From: Acinetobacter sp. | GTDB lineage: Bacteria > Pseudomonadota > Gammaproteobacteria > Pseudomonadales > Moraxellaceae | DNA: 14,899 nucleotides | Direction of reading: 5' to 3' | Assembly: GCA_030152675.1 (NCBI GenBank) | Contig: JASLIY010000134.1 | Span: 1 to 14,899, forward strand | In this document: positions 1 through 7,317 of the stretch, one piece after another | How the letters are laid out: every line of letters begins with the position of its first letter | Position numbering within the stretch: the first letter of the stretch is position 1 | Notes under the pieces: model-generated | The model's input: only the letters and a program-made list of their open reading frames with translations | Told to the model about the DNA's origin: nothing | Database searches by the model: none | Position numbers and translations under genes: made by a program

Positions 1-92
1 CCACGTAGGGCTAAACCTGTTGCAAAAGATGCACTAGTTGTAGTTTTACCTACACCACCTTTGCCTGATGTAACGACAACAATTTTCGCCAC
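1..92 (-). CDS. minD: Septum-site determining ATPase MinD, N-terminal fragment (cut by window edge)
   Basis: Only the first 30 codons are present; the gene runs off the left edge. MinD is the membrane-associated ATPase that recruits MinC and, with MinE, oscillates to keep the Z-ring at midcell. Reading on the minus strand, a GTG start (90-92) gives MAKIVVVTSGKGGVGKTTTS, which contains the deviant Walker A motif KGGVGKT (residues 11-17) with the signature lysine K11 of the ParA/MinD family. An AGGAG Shine-Dalgarno sequence lies 8 bases before the GTG. The gene follows minC on the same strand with a 64-base gap, the usual minC-minD order, and minE would be expected further left. The identification is firm from the motif and context, although most of the protein is outside the window. 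Confidence 0.93.
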   Translation of the reverse strand, partial: MAKIVVVTSGKGGVGKTTTSASFATGLALR

Positions 93-156
93 CGAATCCA
101 CTCCTATTATGGTCGTTTCCCCGTTGTACGGGTTCTTATGGTGTTTAGTTTATACA

Positions 157-888
157 TTAAAATTCAAGAGCTTGAAATTCTAGCTCTTGTTGATCATTCA
201 AGTAAATATGTACTGCTTTTTTGATCAAATTTTCAGGAATATCATCTGCTACACAGTAGGTTCCCGCAATAGAAACCAATTCGGCTTCTAAAGAATGACA
301 AAAAATTCTCGCACTGATATTACCGCCTGCACCGGCAATAACTCTACCACGAACACTACCGTAGACATGTATATTTCCTGAAGCAATCACTTCAGAGCCA
401 CTGTTAATCCCTGCATTGACAATGATATCGCCGTGGTCTTGAACCAAGCACTGTCCTGTACGTAAAACTTCATCGTGATACGAGGTCATATGACTGACAG
501 ATTTTGCAGCACTGCTGAGTAATGTATGTTGGGTTGCGCTTGAATCGGACGCCAGATCAACTGGGGCGGATTCAATCGCTTGCTCACGTGTTGCTTTGAT
601 TCGTTGTAGTGGTCGATCTGCCGCAATCACAGGGAACTGAATTGCACGTGCTTGGTCACCGAGAAGGCCATCAATGACGGCCATCGGTTGCAGGTCTAAG
701 CTTACTAAAAGTTGAATCAAAGCAATGAGTTCTTGCTCGACTGTAGTGTCAATAATCACCAAAACCCCTTGTGAGGCCGTGTCATTGAGCATAGTCGTCA
801 GCTGTTGACGGATGACATCATGATCATGCGTATCAAAGGTTAATCGGGTAAAATTAACCATTCTGCCGGTGATCCGTATATCAGCCAT
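157..888 (-). CDS. minC: Septum-site determining protein MinC (FtsZ assembly inhibitor)
   Basis: This is a 243-residue protein of normal MinC length. MinC blocks FtsZ polymerisation away from midcell and is brought to the membrane by MinD. The N-terminal domain (about residues 1-105) is the FtsZ-inhibiting part. After a variable linker, the C-terminal right-handed beta-helix (about 140-235) is easily recognised by [20 protein letters not shown] and [19 protein letters not shown] followed by [17 protein letters not shown], the conserved dimerisation and MinD-binding face. The ATG at 886-888 is preceded by AAGGA at normal distance, within a 10-bp palindrome (895-904). minD follows 64 bases later, so the two are probably co-transcribed. 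A weak promoter-like pair (TTGAAA, 16 bases, TAGAGA) lies further upstream, inside the end of the neighbouring gene, and I give it little weight. Confidence 0.96.
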   Translation of the reverse strand: MADIRITGRMVNFTRLTFDTHDHDVIRQQLTTMLNDTASQGVLVIIDTTVEQELIALIQLLVSLDLQPMAVIDGLLGDQARAIQFPVIAADRPLQRIKATREQAIESAPVDLASDSSATQHTLLSSAAKSVSHMTSYHDEVLRTGQCLVQDHGDIIVNAGINSGSEVIASGNIHVYGSVRGRVIAGAGGNISARIFCHSLEAELVSIAGTYCVADDIPENLIKKAVHIYLNDQQELEFQALEF

Positions 889-1009
889 AGTTATTCCTTA
901 AGGAGATCCGAACTTATTGTCATATCGGATTAAAAGATGAAATAGAGCAAATCCTAGAACAAATTGAGTGATTTCTCTAGCAAAGATACAAATATTTTCA
1001 ATGGATTGA

Positions 1010-2059
1010 TTAATCTTTAGCTGCTTCAAATTGTTCAAGTTCGAGTTTCCACTGCTTAATTTTAACCTGTTTGGCGATGGCATCTAAACTCTCATATACG
1101 ACAGACTCAACCAATTGCTCAAGTTTTTGATTTTCAATATTTATATTACTGAGTTTTTCACCAATATGTTGATAAATCGGATTATTCTGCGTTTGGCTAT
1201 TCATGGTCAAGGGTTCAATCAAACCCTGGGTAATATTTTCACCTAAACGCTGGCCGATACTTTGCAATTGGCTTTCAAGTAGTCCACCGACGATGGGCAA
1301 ACGACGTAAAATCTGCGTCAGTTCAGGGGTGTCTTCGACCGCCTTGTTGACGATTTGACCGACCTGATAGGCCAAATTGGGTTGTTGTATTTTAAGTTCA
1401 GTGGCCAGATTCTCTTGTAGAAGTTCAGTGAAGGCTTGTGAGAACATTTGACGATGGTGATCAACCAAGTCATGAATGACTTTTTTATGCGTTGAACTGG
1501 TATCGAGTTCGTGACGAATCCCATCTACCACGGTCATGACGACACGATCAGACAACTCTTCCATCAGCATGCCATAGTAAAACTTGAGCTTGAGTCGCAT
1601 ATTTTCTGGAATGACGCGATAGCCCATCTCATGCAGACGATAGGCAATGACGCCTGCACGAAGTAAACGTAGGAAACGTAACTGCGGTGCAATGGCCAGA
1701 ATTTCGTACCAGTGAATGAAGGGGAAGAAGAACCAACGTTGGTGATGCTTTTGCACAATCGCAATCAACCAACGTAGGCCAAGTTCAAAGATCAAAAAGG
1801 TGATAAACCAGCTTTCGGTTTTGATCACCCAAGGATGCAGGTCAGATCGATAGTACTCCAACAGCTCAGGCAGTTGGGTGAGGTCAAAGAACCAAACCGC
1901 AAAATGACTCATTAAGAATGCATTTGCAGCCAAACAGAACAAGTTGATCACGATGATCAACATCATGAACATATCGTAGAGCAGAAATAACTTCCATGAG
2001 AGGCTATTGTGCTGCCCACGATTAAAGCCTTGTTGTTGAGTTTGAGTGGAATCTGACAT
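1010..2059 (-). CDS. Membrane protein with voltage-sensor-like domain, no pore segment (ion-transporter-like)
   Basis: Not a family I can name with certainty. Numbered from the third of three consecutive ATGs, the N-terminal 150 residues contain four hydrophobic segments: about 23-50, 84-102 (WFITFLIFELGLRWLIAIV), 110-127 (FFPFIHWYEILAIAPQL) and an arginine-periodic helix RFLRLLRAGVIAYR (about 128-141). The FxxE-like and downstream Arg pattern in segment 2, the acidic residue in segment 3 and the Arg at every third position in segment 4 match S2, S3 and S4 of voltage-sensor domains. No S5-pore-S6 follows. Instead there is a soluble, helix-rich, charged region of about 195 residues ending in a possible coiled coil (about 303-345). 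I chose the third ATG (2057-2059) because AAGGA sits 5 bases before it; the first ATG is at 2063-2065. It lies downstream of the acyltransferase on the same strand with a gap of about 94 bases. Confidence 0.72.
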   Translation of the reverse strand: MSDSTQTQQQGFNRGQHNSLSWKLFLLYDMFMMLIIVINLFCLAANAFLMSHFAVWFFDLTQLPELLEYYRSDLHPWVIKTESWFITFLIFELGLRWLIAIVQKHHQRWFFFPFIHWYEILAIAPQLRFLRLLRAGVIAYRLHEMGYRVIPENMRLKLKFYYGMLMEELSDRVVMTVVDGIRHELDTSSTHKKVIHDLVDHHRQMFSQAFTELLQENLATELKIQQPNLAYQVGQIVNKAVEDTPELTQILRRLPIVGGLLESQLQSIGQRLGENITQGLIEPLTMNSQTQNNPIYQHIGEKLSNINIENQKLEQLVESVVYESLDAIAKQVKIKQWKLELEQFEAAKD

Positions 2060-2153
2060 CATCATCCTTAATTTTTTCAGCGTGAATCAGTGACACGAAT
2101 AAAAGCGCTTTCATCTAGGCTCAGATCCTATTCAGCCTATAAGTAAGAGCGTT

Positions 2154-3080
2154 TCAGTCGCTTGTAGACTGATATTTTTGTTTGATACTTTGGATCAACT
2201 GATCTTTTTCCAACCAAAGATCATCCACCCATTGTTGGAAGTCATGGCGGTATTGTGGATCATCTTCATAGTTGCCTTCAAGTACCCATGCTGGAATCTC
2301 AATTTTACGCAAATTCACGGCGATTCGATTGACATCACCAAGCCAGAATTCTCCATAACCCGGCACACCATCCGGATAGACAATAGTCATATCCACGAAG
2401 GCATCAATTTGATCCCCTAATATATTCAGCGCTAGAGCCAAACCACCTGCTTTGGCTTTGAGTAGATGTTGATAAGGCGATTGCTGTGCCGCATGTTTTT
2501 CCGGCGTAAAGCGTGTGCCTTCTAGATAGTTGAGCAGGGTAAACGGCTGGCTGAGCAATTGCTGGCAGGCACGACGCGCTTCTTCAAGGTCACGGTTTTT
2601 CAGCGCTGGGTTTTTGGCGATTTGCGCTTTGCTATGCCGTTTCATCATCGGAAAGCCCAAAATTTTGAAGGCCTGACCGACAAAGGGAATAAACATCAGC
2701 TCCCATTTGGTGAAAAAGCGCGTTAAAGGCATGCGTTTTAAACCAAAGTACTGATTGACCGTGGTGTCGACCCAGCTTTGATGGTTGCAGGTCATGAGAT
2801 AGCGACCTTGCATGCTTAACTCGAGTGCTGGATCAATCGAAATATCCCACTCCAATTCGGGGAGGACATTTTCAATTAACCAGTTATTTACACCCAGCCA
2901 GTTGTTGGTGATATTGATATTGGTTTCATCGACCTTGGCAGATTGCTTAAACAACTTGGTCAACCCCAGTGCCAAAACTGGTGGCCCATGCAAGAAGGTA
3001 CTTCCGGTAATCACCGAACCTACGGTTAAGCCTTTCGAGATTTTTTTTAATAGAGGTTGTTTCTGCTTTTGTGATGACAT
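2154..3080 (-). CDS. YihG/PlsC-type lysophospholipid acyltransferase (LPLAT family)
   Basis: A 308-residue inner-membrane acyltransferase. Members of this family acylate lysophosphatidic acid or similar lysolipids at the inner leaflet. Motif I is NHQSWVD (residues 99-105), giving the catalytic H100-x4-D105 pair. Motif III is LEGTRFTPEK (186-195), which binds the phosphate of the acceptor. A hydrophobic stretch near residues 18-42 probably anchors the protein. Length, the EGTRFT form of motif III and the FPMMKR segment (143-148) resemble E. coli YihG more than the 245-residue housekeeping PlsC. The ATG at 3078-3080 has an AGGGAA ribosome site 6 bases upstream. It is divergent from the YiaD-like lipoprotein gene and followed on the same strand by the voltage-sensor-like gene. 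The exact acyl donor and acceptor are not readable from the sequence. Confidence 0.9.
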   Translation of the reverse strand: MSSQKQKQPLLKKISKGLTVGSVITGSTFLHGPPVLALGLTKLFKQSAKVDETNINITNNWLGVNNWLIENVLPELEWDISIDPALELSMQGRYLMTCNHQSWVDTTVNQYFGLKRMPLTRFFTKWELMFIPFVGQAFKILGFPMMKRHSKAQIAKNPALKNRDLEEARRACQQLLSQPFTLLNYLEGTRFTPEKHAAQQSPYQHLLKAKAGGLALALNILGDQIDAFVDMTIVYPDGVPGYGEFWLGDVNRIAVNLRKIEIPAWVLEGNYEDDPQYRHDFQQWVDDLWLEKDQLIQSIKQKYQSTSD

Positions 3081-3098
3081 AGAACATTCCCTAATATC

Positions 3099-3128
3099 AA
3101 TATAATGGTAAAACGTAATGTGATGTAA
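3099..3128 (-). promoter_or_regulatory. Candidate promoter of the acyltransferase gene
   Basis: On the minus strand, TTACAT (3123-3128) and TATATT (3099-3104) are separated by 18 bases and lie 19 bases before the start codon. The match is fair and only visual. A 7-bp inverted repeat, ACATTCC (3084-3090) with GGAATGT (3153-3159), brackets the site. Confidence 0.3.
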
Positions 3129-3205
3129 TATTAAGCTGACTCACACAAATAAGGAATGTCGAAAAGCAATTGTGTATTAAATATGGTGACCTATTTTGCA
3201 ATTTT

Positions 3206-3233
3206 TTGAATTATTTATGACAAAGTGTAATCT
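3206..3233 (+). promoter_or_regulatory. Candidate promoter of the YiaD-like lipoprotein gene
   Basis: TTGAAT (3206-3211) and TAATCT (3228-3233) are 16 bases apart, in an AT-rich stretch. This would leave a 5' leader of about 90 bases before the ATG at 3330, containing the inverted repeat at 3251-3280. Assigned by eye only. Confidence 0.4.
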
Positions 3234-3250
3234 AAACGGGTATTCTTAAC

Positions 3251-3280
3251 AAAAAATCAATGGTCACTCTTTGATTTTTT
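3251..3280. repeat. Perfect 10-bp inverted repeat in the lipoprotein gene leader
   Basis: AAAAAATCAA (3251-3260) and TTGATTTTTT (3271-3280) are exact reverse complements around a 10-base loop. In RNA they form an A/U-rich hairpin ending in a U run, like a weak terminator or attenuator. It lies between the candidate promoter and the ribosome site of the YiaD-like gene. It could also be a DNA-level binding site. Confidence 0.6.
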
Positions 3281-3329
3281 TAGCATTCTTGCAACAGATT
3301 AAAAACACAACACAACTTGGAGGCATGTC

Positions 3330-3989
3330 ATGCGTGCACTAGTCATTTCTACGGTCGTTATCGGGGCTGTCGCACTTACTGGTTGTCAAAGTACTGGCAA
3401 TGGTACTGGCGGCGGAATGAGCGATTATAATAAAACTGCGATCGGCGCAGGCTTAGGCGCTCTAGCAGGTTACGGTTTATCACGTTCAAATGCCAATACA
3501 TCAGCTCAAAATAACCGTGCTGCTGCGATTGGTGCAATCGTTGGTGCGGGTACTGGTTTATATCTTGATAATAAAGAGAAAAAACTACGTGATCAGATGG
3601 CAGGTAGTGGTGTAGATGTAAACCGTAATCCAGACGGTTCGGTTGGCTTGGTAATGCCTGGTAGCATTACATTTGATACCAACAAATCAAACATCAAACC
3701 AAACTTTTACGGTACTTTAAACAAAGTTGCACAAACTTTGGCTGAAGATAACCGTAGCGTCATCTTAGTGACAGGTTATACCGACAACACCGGTAATGAT
3801 TCAATCAACATCCCATTGTCACAATCACGTGCACAATCAGTTGCAAACTACTTGGCAGGTCAAGGTATTCCTTCAGGCCGTATCAATGCTCAAGGTCATG
3901 GTGCACAAAACCCAATCGCGAGCAATGCCACACCACAAGGTCGTGAGCAAAACCGTCGCGTTGAAATCAGCATCTACGAAAAACAATAA
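3330..3989 (+). CDS. yiaD: YiaD-like OmpA-family outer-membrane lipoprotein
   Basis: A 219-residue lipoprotein, the same length as E. coli YiaD as I recall it. The signal peptide MRALVISTVVIGAVALTGC ends in lipobox LTGC, with C19 the lipidation site; Q follows at +2, so outer-membrane sorting is expected. Residues about 40-80 are a glycine-zipper region (GAGLGALAGYG, AAAIGAIVGAGTGLYLD), then the KEKKLRDQMAGSGVDV segment typical of YiaD. Residues about 107-219 are an OmpA-like peptidoglycan-binding domain with GYTDNTGND, LSQSRAQSVANYL and QNRRVEI. It probably tethers the outer membrane to peptidoglycan. A strong GGAGG (3319-3323) lies 6 bases before the ATG. An out-of-frame ATG at 3325 is ignored. 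The gene appears monocistronic, ended by the terminator at 4027-4053. The symbol is by similarity, not proven orthology. Confidence 0.92.
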   Translation: MRALVISTVVIGAVALTGCQSTGNGTGGGMSDYNKTAIGAGLGALAGYGLSRSNANTSAQNNRAAAIGAIVGAGTGLYLDNKEKKLRDQMAGSGVDVNRNPDGSVGLVMPGSITFDTNKSNIKPNFYGTLNKVAQTLAEDNRSVILVTGYTDNTGNDSINIPLSQSRAQSVANYLAGQGIPSGRINAQGHGAQNPIASNATPQGREQNRRVEISIYEKQ

Positions 3990-4026
3990 TTTGATATCCG
4001 CGGCTTAAGCCTCGGTAACTCAGACT

Positions 4027-4053
4027 AACCTCACCTTCGGGTGGGGTTTTTTT
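4027..4053 (+). terminator. Rho-independent terminator after the YiaD-like gene
   Basis: The stem CCTCACC (4029-4035) pairs with GGTGGGG (4040-4046) around a TTCG tetraloop, with one G-T pair, and is followed by seven T residues (4047-4053). It lies 38 bases after the stop codon. This is a textbook intrinsic terminator. Confidence 0.93.
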
Positions 4054-4127
4054 ATGTCAGCAACAAATGCGTTCAATCAACAGACTTGGGTTCATGTGCT
4101 TGGATCAGCTAAGATAAGTTAATTTAT

Positions 4128-4889
4128 TTGTTTGACATTCATGCAATGCTTGCCCAATCCCAATATATATTTCCTGATCCCATCAGTGCAGATCCAGATC
4201 AGCAAGGTTTGATTTGTATCGGTGCTGATCTACGTCCTGAAACCTTGTATGAAGCTTACCGACATGGCTTATTTCCGTGGTTCTCTGAGGGGGAGCCGAT
4301 CTGTTGGTGGAGCCCGGAGCCACGCTGCATCATTGAGCCGCAGCATTATCGCCCGAGTAAATCATTGCTGCGCAGTATGAAGAAAAAAGACTATCGCATT
4401 ACGGTCAATCAAGCATTTGAACAGGTGATCCGTCGCTGTGCGTTGCCACGCAGCTATGCCGATGAAACCTGGATTTCAGAGGATATTATTTGTGGCTATA
4501 GCGAATTGTTTGCAGCGGGTTATGGCTACAGTATTGAGGTGTGGAATGACGAAAATGCTTTGGTCGGTGGCCTATATGGCGTGACGATTGGACGTGGCTG
4601 TTTTGGCGAATCGATGTTCAGTACAGAAACTGATGTCTCTAAAATGGCGTTTTATAGCTTGATGCTGATTGGACAAGAACACGACTTGCCTTGGATCGAC
4701 TGTCAATTGGTGAATGATCACCTTTTAAGCATGGGGGCTTGTTCAATTTCTCGCCAAGCGTACCTTAAATCGTTACAAGATGTTGTTAAACAGCCGGGCA
4801 TTGATTGGAAAAGATACCAAGACAGTGTATTTTCAAGTCACGACATCGCTTTGAATGCTCAATTACTCAAGCGTAGACCCAATGAATAA
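4128..4889 (+). CDS. aat: Leucyl/phenylalanyl-tRNA--protein transferase
   Basis: A 253-residue cytoplasmic enzyme that moves Leu or Phe from aminoacyl-tRNA onto proteins with N-terminal Lys or Arg, making N-degrons read by ClpS/ClpAP. The family signature is complete: [14 protein letters not shown] (27-40), [21 protein letters not shown] (43-63), [19 protein letters not shown] (146-164) and [16 protein letters not shown] (188-203). The start is unusual: TTG at 4128 gives an N-terminus close in length to E. coli Aat, whereas the first in-frame ATG (4146) would leave only eight residues before the conserved FP. Neither start has a good Shine-Dalgarno sequence, so the exact start is uncertain. 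bpt follows on the same strand 48 bases later; the pairing of these two transferases supports both calls. Confidence 0.95.
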   Translation: MFDIHAMLAQSQYIFPDPISADPDQQGLICIGADLRPETLYEAYRHGLFPWFSEGEPICWWSPEPRCIIEPQHYRPSKSLLRSMKKKDYRITVNQAFEQVIRRCALPRSYADETWISEDIICGYSELFAAGYGYSIEVWNDENALVGGLYGVTIGRGCFGESMFSTETDVSKMAFYSLMLIGQEHDLPWIDCQLVNDHLLSMGACSISRQAYLKSLQDVVKQPGIDWKRYQDSVFSSHDIALNAQLLKRRPNE

Positions 4890-4937
4890 ATTATTCTTCG
4901 TGAACTAAAAAAACCTAATCGTTGGAGGGATACCATT

Positions 4938-5753
4938 ATGAACTCTTATCATCCCAAGTCCCTATTAAACGATTTGCAATACTATATAACGCCGCCGCAT
5001 GACTGTAGTTATCTAGAGAAGAAGTCTGCGCGGATGGTGTTTTTAGATCCTGCACATCGTATTGATGTGGTGACCCTTTCGGAACTGTCCCGTTTAGGTT
5101 TTAGACGCAGTGGTGATTTTGTCTATCGTCCCGAATGCCATCTCTGCCGCCAATGTTTATCCTGCCGTCTGCCTGTGCAGGATTTTAAAATCAACAGTCG
5201 TCAAAAAAAGGCTTGGAAGCGTAATCAGGATCTGACCTTACGCCGGGTCAGTACTCAGCAAGCCTCTCAGCTGCATTATGATTTATATGAACGTTATATC
5301 AATCAACGACATGCCAATGGGGATATGTTTCCACCCAGCTACGATCAGTTTGATAAGTTCTTGATTCAAAGCTGTAGTGATAGTTTTTTTCTAGAATTGT
5401 GGAAAGACGATCAACTGCTGTGTGTCTCGACCTGTGATCAATTGGATGATGGCATTTCAGCGGTCTATACTTTTTTTGACCCTGATTACCAGCAACGTTC
5501 CTTGGGGGTGTTTGCGATCTTAAAACAGATTGAATATGCCAAAGCTATGCAACACGAGTTTGTTTATCTCGGGTATTGGGTGCCGCACTCTGACAAGATG
5601 AACTATAAAACCCAATACAGTCCGATTGAGTTGCTGCTTGATGGGAAATGGCGTCGTTTAAATCGGATCTTAGATGCTGAGGAAATCCACAAGTTAGGGA
5701 GTACTTTAATGACCACCTTACCTGCGGAATGGAATGACAGCATTATTAAATAA
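4938..5753 (+). CDS. bpt: Aspartate/glutamate leucyltransferase Bpt (ATE1-like)
   Basis: A 271-residue cytoplasmic transferase of the arginyl-tRNA transferase fold; bacterial Bpt adds Leu to proteins with N-terminal Asp or Glu, feeding the same N-degron route as Aat. The N-terminal ATE domain has PHDCSYLEKKSARMVFLDP (20-38) and the cysteine cluster C67, C70, C73, C76 within PECHLCRQCLSCR. The C-terminal domain carries YTFFDPDYQQRSLGVFAI and YLGYWVPHSDKMNYK, both typical. A strong GGAGGG (4924-4929) lies 8 bases before the ATG. The final ATT AAA TAA CCG is tandemly duplicated, so a second in-frame TAA follows 12 bases after the first. The gene is often annotated as ate; the leucyl rather than arginyl specificity is family knowledge, not read here. 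Confidence 0.95.
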   Translation: MNSYHPKSLLNDLQYYITPPHDCSYLEKKSARMVFLDPAHRIDVVTLSELSRLGFRRSGDFVYRPECHLCRQCLSCRLPVQDFKINSRQKKAWKRNQDLTLRRVSTQQASQLHYDLYERYINQRHANGDMFPPSYDQFDKFLIQSCSDSFFLELWKDDQLLCVSTCDQLDDGISAVYTFFDPDYQQRSLGVFAILKQIEYAKAMQHEFVYLGYWVPHSDKMNYKTQYSPIELLLDGKWRRLNRILDAEEIHKLGSTLMTTLPAEWNDSIIK

Positions 5754-5768
5754 CCGATTAAATAACCG
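5745..5768. repeat. 12-bp tandem duplication across the bpt stop codon
   Basis: ATTAAATAACCG occurs twice head to tail (5745-5756 and 5757-5768). The unit is four codons long and includes the TAA stop, so the stop codon is repeated in frame. It is probably a slippage product. A separate 10-bp direct repeat, ATAAAGAACG, lies at 5777-5786 and 5815-5824. Confidence 0.85.
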
Positions 5769-5835
5769 CATCCCATATAAAGAACGAGATGAAATATAAA
5801 TAATGCAATGAGACATAAAGAACGGCTGAATTGAA

Positions 5836-6294
5836 TTATTTAAATAAACTAGCGAAATCATCCGTGCAGTTTTTCACCATGATAATCGCATGTTCACGTT
5901 TGCCATCGCTACTCGGATAATAGTTGCGTCTGAGATCAATCTGATGGAAATCCAATTTCTGATACAGTGCAACGGCAGCCGCGTTACTTTCCCGTACTTC
6001 TAAAAAAATTTGCACTGGATTGTTGCTGAGCATCTCTATGGACTGTGCCAAAAGCTCTGCACCCAAGCCTTTTCCTTGATAGTCAGGATCAATGGCCATC
6101 AATAATAAATTGGCTTCATCCAAGACCGTTTGCAAGATACAAAACCCAACGACACCATTGTTGAGCTCGATCACGTAACAATGATCACTGTCCAAAGACT
6201 GGGCAAACTGCTGCACACTCCATGGGTGGCTTTGTACGCGTTGTTCAATGGCATGAACCTGAGCCAAATCCTGTTGCTGCATCAAACGAATCAT
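5836..6294 (-). CDS. rimI: Ribosomal protein S18-alanine N-acetyltransferase
   Basis: A 152-residue GNAT enzyme that acetylates the N-terminal alanine of ribosomal protein S18 using acetyl-CoA. The acetyl-CoA loop is QGKGLG (73-78) within AIDPDYQGKGLGAELL. RimI-specific sequence follows: LEVRESNAAAVALYQKLDF (98-116), with E99 and Y111 at the positions of the catalytic glutamate and tyrosine of E. coli RimI, and RRNYYPSSDGKREHAIIM (122-139). The extra C-terminal tail is short. The ATG at 6292-6294 has no convincing Shine-Dalgarno, but a near-consensus promoter lies about 30 bases upstream, so a short-leader start is reasonable. It converges with bpt. It is not next to tsaB here, as it is in some bacteria. 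Confidence 0.93.
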   Translation of the reverse strand: MIRLMQQQDLAQVHAIEQRVQSHPWSVQQFAQSLDSDHCYVIELNNGVVGFCILQTVLDEANLLLMAIDPDYQGKGLGAELLAQSIEMLSNNPVQIFLEVRESNAAAVALYQKLDFHQIDLRRNYYPSSDGKREHAIIMVKNCTDDFASLFK

Positions 6295-6325
6295 GATGAT
6301 GTATTCGGTTTAAAAGTTGCCGGCT

Positions 6326-6353
6326 ATTATAGATAGGCACAGATTCGCTGCAA
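6326..6353 (-). promoter_or_regulatory. Strong sigma-70-like promoter of rimI
   Basis: On the minus strand, TTGCAG (6348-6353) is followed after 16 bases by a perfect TATAAT (6326-6331), predicting a start near 6319 and a leader of about 25 bases. Two near-complementary 9-base arms (6336-6344 and 6360-6368, one mismatch) flank the -35 box and could be an operator. Confidence 0.65.
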
Positions 6354-6397
6354 GTCCTGATCCGTGCCAATTCTTGAAAAAAATGATTTATATGGTT

Positions 6398-7279
6398 TTA
6401 AAGCCCAAGTTTGGCACGCCAAGTATTGAGTAGTGCCTTGGTATCCAACTGATTTGGATGGAACTTCGGCTTGAAATACAGCGCCATTTCTCTACGCATA
6501 CCTGAAATAATGCCAGTGGACGGGCGATAAGCAAAATCATAAATCTCTTTGAGCGCTTTGAGGTTTAGTTGTTGATCTTGTTGCAGTAAGCGCAATAGAA
6601 AATAATTTTGTACGATAAACAAAGTGCTCATCGCGATGATTAAGGAGCCACAACGGGCTACGTAAGCCCGAGGACCTTGACCAAAAATGGCTTCAAAAAC
6701 ATCATAGGCGACAGCTTTGTGTTCATTTTCCTCAATCGCATGCCAGTACCACATCGTGGCCATGGTTTCATCGGTCATTAAAGCTTGTAGATGCTGGTTC
6801 TCTAGCAGTTGTGAGGCAATGGTTGCTGTAAAGTGCTCGAGTGCAGTGGTTCCCATCAGGTCGAACATTTCTTGGCTCACCCCCAAAGGCCGCATGAGCT
6901 TACCAAAATATTTACGTCCGGCTTGAATGGTTTTATCGGTAAATGCATCCAAGTGATCCACATCGTGTCCGTAGCGTTGAGCCGCGGCATTAAAGCCAAT
7001 ATGTTCGTGGGTGTGCATGGCTTCTTGGCCGATGAAGGCACTGATTTCTTTTTGCAATTCTGCATTGTTGACCACAGCAGGGTGGGAACGTACCGCACGC
7101 ACACTGTCGATAAAGAACTTTTCACCGGCAGGAAATAACGCGGATAGCGCCGTCATAAAATGAGTAAGACCCGCTGAGCCATTGACCCAATATTCAGGTA
7201 CATCATCAAAATTAAAATTCATTCGACGTACTGGAAATGAGGCACCAGCACGATTTGAAATCTTCACTGTCGCATTCAT
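6398..7279 (-). CDS. Metal-dependent hydrolase, ferritin-like diiron type (PF10118 family)
   Basis: A 293-residue protein of the family usually labelled predicted metal-dependent hydrolase; its true substrate is unknown. Numbered from the chosen ATG, carboxylate and histidine ligands of a ferritin-like helical bundle are visible: FIGQEAMHTHEH (E86, H89, H93), TALEHFTA (E148, H149) and WHAIEENEHKAVAYDVF (E183, H187). The four ExxH-like repeats suggest a dinuclear metal site. A hydrophobic stretch near 211-231 may sit against the membrane. I chose ATG at 7277-7279 because GAGGAG lies 8 bases upstream; a TTG two codons earlier has no spacing for that site. A perfect 14-bp palindrome (7301-7314) just upstream points to control by a trans-acting repressor, but no regulator gene is adjacent. 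Confidence 0.85.
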   Translation of the reverse strand: MNATVKISNRAGASFPVRRMNFNFDDVPEYWVNGSAGLTHFMTALSALFPAGEKFFIDSVRAVRSHPAVVNNAELQKEISAFIGQEAMHTHEHIGFNAAAQRYGHDVDHLDAFTDKTIQAGRKYFGKLMRPLGVSQEMFDLMGTTALEHFTATIASQLLENQHLQALMTDETMATMWYWHAIEENEHKAVAYDVFEAIFGQGPRAYVARCGSLIIAMSTLFIVQNYFLLRLLQQDQQLNLKALKEIYDFAYRPSTGIISGMRREMALYFKPKFHPNQLDTKALLNTWRAKLGL

Positions 7280-7300
7280 AGACAAGACTCCTCACGAGTG

Positions 7301-7314
7301 CGAGTGCGCACTCG
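7301..7314. promoter_or_regulatory. Perfect palindromic operator candidate before the hydrolase
   Basis: CGAGTGC followed directly by GCACTCG is an exact 14-bp palindrome, and an extra CGAGTG half-site abuts it (7295-7300). It lies 22 bases before the hydrolase start codon. The GC-rich palindrome in AT-rich surroundings and its size fit a TetR-type operator, but the regulator is not in the window. Confidence 0.6.
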
Positions 7315-7317
7315 AAA

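Noticed and set aside
898-1083. 61-residue minus-strand ORF between minC and the voltage-sensor-like gene
   Set aside because: It lies mostly in another frame over the end of the voltage-sensor-like gene, has no recognisable motif, and its tail occupies the minC leader.
2102-2139. Inverted repeats between the acyltransferase and voltage-sensor-like genes as a terminator
   Set aside because: The TAGGCT/AGCCTA arms are short with a 12-base loop and lack a T tract on the minus strand; the AAAGCGCTTT palindrome is too weak alone.
6833-7138. 101-residue plus-strand ORF inside the hydrolase gene
   Set aside because: Antisense shadow of a clearly coding gene with conserved metal-ligand motifs on the minus strand.
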